A DNA stretch of 5,376 bases from positions 1 through 5,376 of the forward strand of contig CAKUYG010000145.1 in the NCBI GenBank assembly GCA_934702165.1. The letters run 5' to 3'. Shown here piece after piece: positions 1 to 5,376 of the stretch (positions are counted from its first letter, which is position 1; each line of letters begins with the position of its first letter). Below the pieces are notes generated by a model. The model searched no databases. It saw only the letters and a program-made list of their open reading frames with translations, and was not told where the DNA came from. Both the position numbers and the translations under genes were made by a program. The stretch comes from an uncultured Bacteroidales bacterium. Its GTDB lineage: Bacteria > Bacteroidota > Bacteroidia > Bacteroidales > UBA932.

Positions 1-352
1 CAGTAAGGTCACGACGCTTGACAGAGCCGTATCCGATCACGACCACATCGTCCAGCATAGTGTTGTCCGTTTCGAGTACAACCACCACAGGAGAGGCCCC
101 GGCGGTTATGACCTTTGTAACATATCCTATGGATGAGACAGTAAGCCTGTCACCTTCCATGGCATTGATGGAGAATGAACCGTCAAGTCCGGTGACTACA
201 CCGTTGCCGCTCCTCTCCACGACGACCCCGGCTCCGATGACCGGTTCTCCGGCCACATCAGTGACCTTGCCGCTTATCCGCTGCTGTGCTGACCCGGAAA
301 TCAAGGAACAGAACAGGCAAATGGCGGCCAGGAAAATCCTTTTTGAATCCAT
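1..352 (-). CDS. SusC/RagA-like TonB-dependent outer-membrane receptor, N-terminal part (3' end outside window)
   Basis: Reading the minus strand from the ATG at 352-350 gives 117 uninterrupted codons to the window edge. Residues 1-22 are a Sec signal peptide: basic MDSKR, a hydrophobic core, and a likely cut after SGSA before QQ. Residues 25-95 match the carboxypeptidase-regulatory-like domain at the front of SusC proteins, with ISGKVTD, EPVIGAGV, TGLDGSFSI and LTVSSIGYV in the usual order. Residues 101-109, DDVVVIGYG, followed by KRRDLT (112-117), are the family's conserved stretch at the TonB-box/plug boundary. Known SusC proteins are roughly 1000 residues and import oligosaccharides or other large substrates across the outer membrane with a SusD lipoprotein and TonB energy; plug and barrel are not visible here. 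A SusD gene would be expected beyond the left edge. The gene is divergent from the regulator at 500, which suggests local control. The substrate is unknown. Confidence 0.93.
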   Translation of the reverse strand, partial: MDSKRIFLAAICLFCSLISGSAQQRISGKVTDVAGEPVIGAGVVVERSGNGVVTGLDGSFSINAMEGDRLTVSSIGYVTKVITAGASPVVVVLETDNTMLDDVVVIGYGSVKRRDLT

Positions 353-403
353 TTGTAACATTTGGTTTGTTAAAGTGTTTTAATAATGTGTATTTGTTTG
401 CTG

Positions 404-411
404 CAAAACTA
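404..411 (-). promoter_or_regulatory. Candidate Bacteroidetes -7 element for the SusC-like gene
   Basis: The minus strand reads TAGTTTTG, a full match to the Bacteroidetes primary sigma -7 consensus TAnnTTTG, and continues as GCAGC. Transcription would start near 396-400, leaving an A-rich leader of about 45 nt before the ATG at 352. No good -33 TTTG is seen at the usual 19-21 bp spacing. A small palindrome, TTTGC-T-GCAAA at 397-407, overlaps the predicted start site; it may be chance. The assignment rests on consensus and position only. Confidence 0.5.
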
Positions 412-444
412 AAAACTCAGCATTACAATTATGTCTGATACACT

Positions 445-485
445 CCAAATATTGTTTGAAATCGTCCAAAGACCCAAATTATTGT
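445..485. repeat. Imperfect direct repeat in the divergent spacer, candidate operator
   Basis: CCAAATATTGT at 445-455 recurs as CCAAATTATTGT at 474-485, differing by one inserted T. The copies start 29 bp apart, close to three helical turns, so they would lie on nearly the same DNA face. A shorter related TCCAAAG lies between them at 465-471. The downstream copy ends one base before the regulator's -7 element. AraC-family proteins commonly bind direct repeats near the promoters they control, so these may be half-sites for the adjacent regulator. Function is inference; AT-rich spacers can contain such repeats by chance. Confidence 0.35.
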
Positions 486-486
486 A

Positions 487-494
487 TAATTTTG
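487..494 (+). promoter_or_regulatory. Candidate Bacteroidetes -7 element for the regulator gene
   Basis: TAATTTTG is a full match to TAnnTTTG. Only five bases (CACAT) separate it from the ATG at 500, so transcription would start at or within a few bases of the start codon and the mRNA would be leaderless or almost so. A -33 TTTG is not obvious at normal spacing; a TTGTTTG at 452-458 is about 28 bp upstream, too far for the standard geometry. The position supports choosing the ATG at 500 over the in-frame ATG at 431. Confidence 0.5.
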
Positions 495-499
495 CACAT

Positions 500-3328
500 A
501 TGCACTCGACAAAACCAATCATAACTGCCATTTGTTGCATGGTCATCAGCCTCGTATCATCCACGGCCCAACCGCCACACTATTTCACATGGTACGGCAG
601 CGCCGACAACCAGTCGCTGAAGACCGTACACAAAATCAGTCAAGACAAAGCCGGATATATCTGGATTGCGACATGGGACGGGCTTCTGATGTTCGACGGT
701 TACGAGTTCAAGAAATACTCTCTTCCTTCTGACAGGATGACCAACCGCTTCATTAACGTGACATCGGACTGCAACGGTGACATCTGGGCCCCGGCATATG
801 ACCATCGGCTCTATCGACTTGACAGAAAAAGCGGCACATTCGAGGAGATAGGAGGAGATTCCACTTCTGAAGCCGACTATTACAGATCTCCGGACGGAAG
901 ACGGATTTATCGGCTCGACACATCCGGCAGGCTCACAAGGATAGACATAGCGCCGGACAGATCCTATCACATTTCTGAAGTCTCTCTGCCTGAAAACGCA
1001 AAAGCAAATGGTGTTTTCTTCCACGAAAACGGAAAAGCATGCATACTCAGCGACAAAGGCCCGATTTATGACAAGGCCCCTGTCCTGTCTCACCCGGTGC
1101 GGTGCGCAGTTGAGACAGACGGCGCGACCATATTCGGAGGCACAGGCGGGAAATTGTTCATCCATACTGTATCAGGAACCAGGCAATACAGCATTCCGAC
1201 GGCCGGGAGCATTGCGGCAATATGCCCCGTCCCGGGAAGCAGCGAATTGTTGGCAAGCACATCAGAGTCAGAACTGTTCCTCTACAACCTTGATAACGGA
1301 AAAGCCGCCCGCCTGCATTCCGACTCCTTCCAAGGCAATGGGCAGATAAGTATGCTCAACGATAAGAATGGCGCCATCTGGGTACAGTCGAGCTCGGGCG
1401 GAGTGGACTGGTACGACCCCTCTGGCAGGCGTCTCGTCCCCTTTTACGACGGGAGCAGGCAACAGAAGTGGAACAGCGAGAACCGGGCCACAGCCATTTT
1501 TTCAGATCGTCAGGGAATCCTGTGGATCGGGACCAACTGGAACGGGCTTATGAAAGCAGTATTCAACGATGATCACTTCTATCTGAAATCCCCGTCAATT
1601 CCGGGCAAGAGTGAAATCACGCCAGACAACAGCGTCAGGGCACTCATGGAGGATCAAGACGGAAACATCTGGGCAGGCACAAAAGGCGGGAGGATACACA
1701 TCTATGACTCCCGGATGCTCAAACTTGGAGAACTCCATGCTGACGGGACGATCAGGCAAAAAGCCGGAAAGGATTTCGGAAGCATCTACTCCCTGAGCCA
1801 GAGCGGCGACGGTACGGTGTGGCTGGGTTCGAAAGAAGAAGGCCTTTTCAGCCTGTCTCCATCTGAGGACAGACATCATTACTCGATAAAGCACTATCCT
1901 GTCGATCATGACTCATACTATGGTCTGAACAGCCGTGAGGTTTTTTGCGTACACCCGGATTCATCGGGCAGGGTCTGGCTTGCCACTTTCGATGACGGCC
2001 TCTCTTATCTTGACATCGCGACAGGAGAGTTCATCAGCAAGAAAAACAGACTTCACTTCCCTACTGACCAGCGGAACAGGCTGCGTTTCGTCACGCACTC
2101 AAAAGACGGAAAGCTCTATACCTGCGGGACTCTCGGAGTCTTCATATGCGATGATATCTCCAAAGCGCCTGAAGACATGGTCTTCACCAACCACATCCTG
2201 ACCAGCGATGAGGAAAGCCAGTCCAATGTCAAGGATGTGCAGCACATTACAACAGCAGAAGACGGCTCCGTCTACGCATGCACATACGGTGGGGGATTCT
2301 ACCGGTTTCCGGACAAGGCGATCGGGACAAAGGACGGCATGATGTCAGACTTCACCCTGTCTTCAGTGCAGGACAACTCCGGAAACATCTGGATAGCCAC
2401 GGATGAGGGCCTCAACAGATACAATCCCACAAACGGCAGCATAGAGGGCTTCTCGTACGAAAGGCTCGGATACAAAATAAGATTCAACGAAGGTGCGCCA
2501 TTACGCACATCGCGAGGCGAAATCCTCTTCAACACAAGCGGTGGAATTCTTCACTTCGACCCGGACAACATCTCAAACAGGTCCTACATCCCGGCCATCA
2601 ACATACGCTCAGATGGCAGCACCGGACCTGTCTGCTGTACTGCCGGAAAAGAACTGGACATATCTTTCCAAGCCATGGACATGACAGCCCCGGACAGGAT
2701 CATATACTACTACAGGATCGATGGCGGGGACTGGAAGAACATAGGCAACAGCAGGTCTCTAAGAATGCGCGCCCCCAAAATCGGACGGCACCTTCTTGAG
2801 CTGCGTTCAACAAACGGCAACGGCATAGACGTGGACAACAGCATCCCAATAGAAATATTTGTCAAAGCCCCCTTCTACGCATCCTGGTGGGCCATATCCC
2901 TATATGTCGCCATCATACTGTCAGCAACCTTGCGTCACTTCTTCCTGAAACTGAAAAAAGCGCAGGAAGAAGAGCCCTACTACGGCCGCCTGAAGGGTAC
3001 GGACAGGGACTTTGTAAAAAGAATGGTTACATATATCTCAGACCATATCGATGAATCCGGCCTCGATGTGCAAAAAGTGGCGGAGATCATGAATGTAAGC
3101 CGCTCAAGGCTGTTTGAAAAGACAAAAGCCATACTGGATCTCTCACCGGCCGCAATCATCAGGGAGATCCGTTTCCGGAAAGCCCTCGAACTCATCAGAG
3201 GAGGCGAGCACTCATTGTCCGAAGTAGCCTACATGAGCGGATTCAGCGACACCCACTACTTCAGCACGGCATTCAAGCAGAGATTCGGCATGACACCTGG
3301 AGAATACAAAAAAAGCTGTCACAAATAA
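500..3328 (+). CDS. Membrane-tethered AraC-type regulator with beta-propeller and Y_Y_Y sensor, lacking kinase and receiver domains
   Basis: A 942-residue protein. Residues 1-23 are a signal peptide (K5, hydrophobic 7-19, STAQ cut site). A run of two-component-regulator propeller repeats follows, with IWIAT/GL-type cores centred on W55, W96, W294, W342, W391, W441, W493, Y592 and W631. Residues 718-790 are a Y_Y_Y domain (YYYRIDG at 736-742, W745). One transmembrane helix spans about 796-814. After a linker of about 22 residues comes an AraC/XylS DNA-binding domain (837-942): first HTH from L855 (VAEIMNVSRSRLF), second from L906 (LSEVAYMSGFSDTHYF), ending FGMTPGEY. The periplasmic half has the length usual in Bacteroides hybrid two-component sensors, but the HisKA, HATPase and receiver domains that normally separate membrane and HTH are absent. 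It probably senses a glycan-derived ligand in the periplasm and controls the divergent SusC-like gene. An in-frame ATG at 431 would add 23 residues before the signal peptide, which is implausible. Architecture is clear; ligand and targets are unknown. Confidence 0.92.
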   Translation: MHSTKPIITAICCMVISLVSSTAQPPHYFTWYGSADNQSLKTVHKISQDKAGYIWIATWDGLLMFDGYEFKKYSLPSDRMTNRFINVTSDCNGDIWAPAYDHRLYRLDRKSGTFEEIGGDSTSEADYYRSPDGRRIYRLDTSGRLTRIDIAPDRSYHISEVSLPENAKANGVFFHENGKACILSDKGPIYDKAPVLSHPVRCAVETDGATIFGGTGGKLFIHTVSGTRQYSIPTAGSIAAICPVPGSSELLASTSESELFLYNLDNGKAARLHSDSFQGNGQISMLNDKNGAIWVQSSSGGVDWYDPSGRRLVPFYDGSRQQKWNSENRATAIFSDRQGILWIGTNWNGLMKAVFNDDHFYLKSPSIPGKSEITPDNSVRALMEDQDGNIWAGTKGGRIHIYDSRMLKLGELHADGTIRQKAGKDFGSIYSLSQSGDGTVWLGSKEEGLFSLSPSEDRHHYSIKHYPVDHDSYYGLNSREVFCVHPDSSGRVWLATFDDGLSYLDIATGEFISKKNRLHFPTDQRNRLRFVTHSKDGKLYTCGTLGVFICDDISKAPEDMVFTNHILTSDEESQSNVKDVQHITTAEDGSVYACTYGGGFYRFPDKAIGTKDGMMSDFTLSSVQDNSGNIWIATDEGLNRYNPTNGSIEGFSYERLGYKIRFNEGAPLRTSRGEILFNTSGGILHFDPDNISNRSYIPAINIRSDGSTGPVCCTAGKELDISFQAMDMTAPDRIIYYYRIDGGDWKNIGNSRSLRMRAPKIGRHLLELRSTNGNGIDVDNSIPIEIFVKAPFYASWWAISLYVAIILSATLRHFFLKLKKAQEEEPYYGRLKGTDRDFVKRMVTYISDHIDESGLDVQKVAEIMNVSRSRLFEKTKAILDLSPAAIIREIRFRKALELIRGGEHSLSEVAYMSGFSDTHYFSTAFKQRFGMTPGEYKKSCHK

Positions 3329-3384
3329 CACTACTTCCAAATCTTTTCACTACCTTGTAAGGCGAATATAGTATCAATAAGCAC

Positions 3385-4593
3385 ATGAAGAAGTGTATGA
3401 CCTTATGGGCTTGCGCAGCAGCGCTTGCCATCCTTGCCGCCGGGTGCGGCAAGGAAAACAAACCGGGCGAGGAGGAAGTCACCGTTCCGAGCGATGCCTT
3501 CAACCTCAACGCAGCAGGAGAAACAGCCAACAGTTACATCGTCGCCCCTGGCAAGACGTCAGTCTTCACAGTCCAGTACAAAGGCAACTCGAAAACCGAA
3601 GAGACAGGAGCCGTCGTGTCCGCCGAGCTCCTTTGGCAGGACGCTGAGTCTCTCATCAAAGAACTCTACTATGTTCCCGAGACCATGCAGGTTGTAGTCA
3701 AGACCGGCAAGGTTTGCGGTAACGCCGTCGTGGCAGTAAGGGACGAGGGGGACAACATCCTCTGGAGCTGGCACCTGTGGGTAAGCGACTACGACCCGGC
3801 AGCAAGCCTCTGGAGCAGCCCTGCCACAGCGAACGGGACAGTATGGAAATTCATGGACCGCAATCTCGGTGCCAGCAGTGCCGAGCCTGGAGACTGGAAC
3901 AGCAAGGGCCTCCTCTACCAATGGGGCCGCAAGGACCCGTTCAAGAGCCCGGCGGCATTTACTGTACAGAACGAAGACTACTCATACGCTGTCAACGGCG
4001 AGCCTACCCTCTACACTATAGACAACAAGGCCATTGCCACCACACCATACGAAGACGCAGAGGGCTTCGGCTCATACGAGAAGAGCTTACAGAATCCGAC
4101 AGTGTTTTACAAAGTCATGGAGGAGTACCTCGAGGACGGGGATAAAGCCAACCACCCTGCATCCAAAGACTGGAGAGACAGTTCCGACGACGATGCCTGG
4201 GGCGGCGTGAGCCTCACCAAGTCAATCAACGACCCTTGCCCTCCGGGATACAAGGTTCCAGTCCTTGCAGCCAACGGAGACCACCCGTACTCATGGCATG
4301 ACTTCAACAAGGCAGAATGGGACACGGTCAACTACGGCATGAACCAGGACGGACAGTGGTGGCCGGCAGCCGGCACACGCGTCAACTACAGCGGCGGCCT
4401 CGACTTCCCGGAAATCAACCCTTACGGAGGCATGTGGGTCGGTACGGCCGGCAAGGCCAGCGAGGATCTTGAGAAATACCCAACCCTTTACGGAAGGTAC
4501 ACATTCATCATAAAGACCAAGCGCATGTACAACAAGTACGATCAGAAAGACGCACGCTCACAGGCCCTTTCTGTACGCTGCGTAGCCGAATAA
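3385..4593 (+). CDS. Putative lipoprotein with FISUMP-like (major paralogous) C-terminal domain
   Basis: A 402-residue protein beginning MKKCM, with a hydrophobic stretch and a lipobox AAGC (18-21), so C21 is the predicted lipidated residue. The next residues, GKENKPGEEE, are charged, as in Bacteroidetes lipoproteins exported to the cell surface, though they are not a textbook export signal. Residues about 34-135 look like a beta-rich Ig-like module ending ILWSWHLWVSDYDP. Residues about 150-402 carry hallmarks of the Fibrobacter major paralogous (FISUMP) domain found in many Bacteroidales surface proteins: MDRNLGA (157-163), YQWGRKDPF (178-186), DPCPPGYKVP (283-292) and a closing SVRCV (396-400). 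C285 and C399 may pair. No catalytic motif is visible. It starts 56 bp after the regulator with no terminator between them, so read-through is possible; a weak TACCTTG at 3351-3357 could be a separate promoter. A strong terminator follows. Adhesive or structural surface roles are typical of relatives; the function here is unknown. Confidence 0.85.
   Translation: MKKCMTLWACAAALAILAAGCGKENKPGEEEVTVPSDAFNLNAAGETANSYIVAPGKTSVFTVQYKGNSKTEETGAVVSAELLWQDAESLIKELYYVPETMQVVVKTGKVCGNAVVAVRDEGDNILWSWHLWVSDYDPAASLWSSPATANGTVWKFMDRNLGASSAEPGDWNSKGLLYQWGRKDPFKSPAAFTVQNEDYSYAVNGEPTLYTIDNKAIATTPYEDAEGFGSYEKSLQNPTVFYKVMEEYLEDGDKANHPASKDWRDSSDDDAWGGVSLTKSINDPCPPGYKVPVLAANGDHPYSWHDFNKAEWDTVNYGMNQDGQWWPAAGTRVNYSGGLDFPEINPYGGMWVGTAGKASEDLEKYPTLYGRYTFIIKTKRMYNKYDQKDARSQALSVRCVAE
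3431..3455 (+). other. Perfect intragenic hairpin over the lipobox codons
   Basis: TCCTTGCCGC (3431-3440) pairs perfectly with GCGGCAAGGA (3446-3455) around the loop CGGGT: a 10-bp stem, seven pairs of it G-C. It covers codons 16-24, which encode the end of the signal peptide and the lipid-accepting Cys. No T-tract follows on either strand, so it is not an intrinsic terminator. It may arise simply from the Leu-Ala-Ala-Gly-Cys-Gly-Lys codons, or it may slow ribosomes early in the mRNA. Confidence 0.5.
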
Positions 4594-4611
4594 CAAATAC
4601 GACATCGTCTT

Positions 4612-4647
4612 AAAGCCGTTCTCCAGACCTGGGAACGGCTTTTTTTA
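4612..4647 (+). terminator. Rho-independent terminator after the lipoprotein gene
   Basis: The left arm AGCCGTTC (4614-4621) pairs with GAACGGCT (4633-4640). Above it, CCA (4623-4625) pairs with TGG (4630-4632), leaving T4622 bulged and a GACC loop. Eleven pairs in total, followed by a run of seven T including the last stem base (4640-4646). It lies 20 bp after the stop codon at 4591-4593 and ends about 15 bp before the next start, insulating the pseudouridine synthase gene. Confidence 0.9.
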
Positions 4648-4649
4648 TG

Positions 4650-4657
4650 TAACTTCG
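4650..4657 (+). promoter_or_regulatory. Candidate -7 element for the pseudouridine synthase gene
   Basis: TAACTTCG matches TAnnTTTG except for one base and continues GCAGC, as at the SusC-like promoter. The ATG at 4662 follows four bases later, with no purine-rich ribosome-binding site between. Because the terminator ends just upstream, this gene needs its own promoter, and any -33 contacts would have to fall inside the terminator hairpin. No TTTG is seen there, so the call stays tentative. Confidence 0.35.
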
Positions 4658-4661
4658 CAGC

Positions 4662-5376
4662 ATGGTTTACAGACAGCTGACAAAAGAAGAATTCGAAGAC
4701 TTCGCGGGCAGGATCCTTTATGAGGACAACCACCTGCTGGTAGTGGACAAGAAAGTAGGGGAAATAACCCAGGGCGACAAGACCGGCGACGAGTGCCTCG
4801 CCGAATCATACAAGGCATTCATCGCGCAACGCGACGGCAAGCCAGGGCAGGTCTTTCTCGGGGTGCCGCACAGGCTGGACCGCCCCGTATGCGGCATCTG
4901 CATACTCGCAAAAACCTCAAAAGCCCTCGAAAGGCTGACCGCGATGTTTCGGGACGGAGAAATCCACAAGAAATACTGGGCGCTCTGCTGTTCTAAACCG
5001 GATCCAGAAGAAGGACATCTGGAAGACTGGCTCGTCCGCAACGAAAAGCAGAACAAGACCTACACGGCCGGAGCGGGCAGCCATGAAAAGCCGCGTCCGG
5101 ATGCGAAGTTGGCCAAACTCAACTACAAGTATCTTCTTAGCACGGACAGATATCATCTCATAGAAGTCGAACTGCTCACCGGCAGGCATCACCAGATCCG
5201 CTGCCAGTTGAGCAACGCCGGTTGCACGATAAAGGGTGACCTGAAATACGGAGCCCCGCGTTCCAACCCGGATGGGGGAATCTGCCTCCAGGCACACGAG
5301 ATCAGTTTCATACATCCAGTCAAGAAAACCCCAAATGACATAACAGTGCAGGCCCCTGTCAACTGGAAAGGAGTCA
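4662..5376 (+). CDS. RluA-family RNA pseudouridine synthase (3' end outside window)
   Basis: The frame is open for 238 codons from the ATG at 4662 to the window edge. It should convert specific uridines in rRNA or tRNA to pseudouridine in the cytoplasm; the target site cannot be told from sequence. Family motifs appear in order: ILYEDNHLLVVDK (18-30); HRLDRPVCG (70-78), with D73 the expected catalytic aspartate; a GEIHKKYWAL segment (99-108), with Y105 the conserved active-site tyrosine; and LLTGRHHQIRCQL (171-183). GDLKYG (192-197) and HPV (218-220) are typical of the C-terminal part. No N-terminal S4 domain is present: the catalytic domain starts about 17 residues in, as in the short Bacteroidetes members, so the protein probably ends just beyond the window. 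The usual NKPxG is DKKVG here (29-33), a minor deviation away from the active site. It is separated from the upstream genes by a terminator and is unlikely to share their role. Confidence 0.93.
   Translation, partial: MVYRQLTKEEFEDFAGRILYEDNHLLVVDKKVGEITQGDKTGDECLAESYKAFIAQRDGKPGQVFLGVPHRLDRPVCGICILAKTSKALERLTAMFRDGEIHKKYWALCCSKPDPEEGHLEDWLVRNEKQNKTYTAGAGSHEKPRPDAKLAKLNYKYLLSTDRYHLIEVELLTGRHHQIRCQLSNAGCTIKGDLKYGAPRSNPDGGICLQAHEISFIHPVKKTPNDITVQAPVNWKGV

Noticed and set aside
18..383. 121-codon plus-strand open frame rich in Thr and Ser
   Set aside because: It is antisense to the SusC-like N-terminus, which has a signal peptide and conserved motifs.
370..383. TTAAA-GTGT-TTTAA hairpin in the SusC-like leader
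   Set aside because: A five-pair stem of A-T only in an AT-rich leader is too weak to call a regulatory structure.
431..499. In-frame upstream ATG at 431 as the regulator start
   Set aside because: It would place 23 mostly unremarkable residues before a clear signal peptide, and it lies upstream of the best -7 element. The ATG at 500 gives a normal Sec signal.
557..1165. 202-codon open frame on the minus strand
   Set aside because: It lies wholly inside the regulator gene, shows no domain-like pattern, and the plus-strand protein there carries clear propeller repeats.
3351..3357. TACCTTG as a promoter for the lipoprotein gene
   Set aside because: It lacks one T of TAnnTTTG and has no -33 match, so it is mentioned only as a possibility in the gene entry.
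3559..3921. Minus-strand open frame inside the lipoprotein gene, with overlapping plus-strand frames at 3393-3697 and 3777-4145
   Set aside because: All are shadows of the lipoprotein coding frame in GC-rich sequence, and none has a signal or motif.
4718..5315. Overlapping minus-strand open frames across the right end
   Set aside because: They lie antisense to the pseudouridine synthase, whose family motifs run through the whole stretch in order.
1..5376. CRISPR array, tRNA or rRNA genes, insertion sequence or attachment sites
   Set aside because: No regularly spaced repeats, cloverleaf, rRNA-like stretch, transposase frame or flanking inverted repeats were seen.

Overview
The window comes from a member of the Bacteroidota, most likely a gut-type Bacteroidales. 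The evidence is a SusC-type receptor N-terminus, an AraC-type regulator whose periplasmic sensor resembles that of hybrid two-component systems, a lipoprotein with a FISUMP-like domain, and promoter elements of the Bacteroidetes TAnnTTTG type in place of sigma70 -35/-10 boxes. The genus cannot be fixed from this sequence.

Layout. (1) Positions 1-352, minus strand: the first 117 codons of a SusC/RagA-like TonB-dependent receptor, running off the left edge. (2) Positions 353-499: a 147-bp divergent spacer with a -7-like element for each direction and a pair of near-identical direct repeats that could be operator half-sites. (3) Positions 500-3328, plus strand: a 942-residue membrane regulator made of a signal peptide, a beta-propeller sensor, a Y_Y_Y domain, one transmembrane segment and an AraC-type DNA-binding domain. 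It has no histidine kinase and no receiver domain. (4) Positions 3385-4593, plus strand: a 402-residue lipoprotein, possibly co-transcribed with the regulator and closed by a strong intrinsic terminator. (5) Positions 4662-5376, plus strand: a RluA-family pseudouridine synthase, an unrelated housekeeping gene cut by the right edge.

How the genes may work together (inference). The regulator and the receptor are divergent, which is the usual arrangement of a polysaccharide or glycoconjugate utilisation locus and its local activator. The propeller and Y_Y_Y region would sense a breakdown product in the periplasm, and the AraC domain, held at the inner membrane, would control the spacer promoters. 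The downstream lipoprotein may be part of the same regulon, possibly at the cell surface. The substrate cannot be inferred.

The most interesting feature is the regulator: a complete sensor half of a hybrid two-component protein joined through about 22 residues directly to its DNA-binding end, with the phosphorelay missing. It would act as a membrane-tethered one-component regulator. Secondary points are two start codons placed 4-5 nt after a -7 element (possible leaderless mRNAs), a perfect 10-bp hairpin over the lipobox codons, and the candidate operator repeats.
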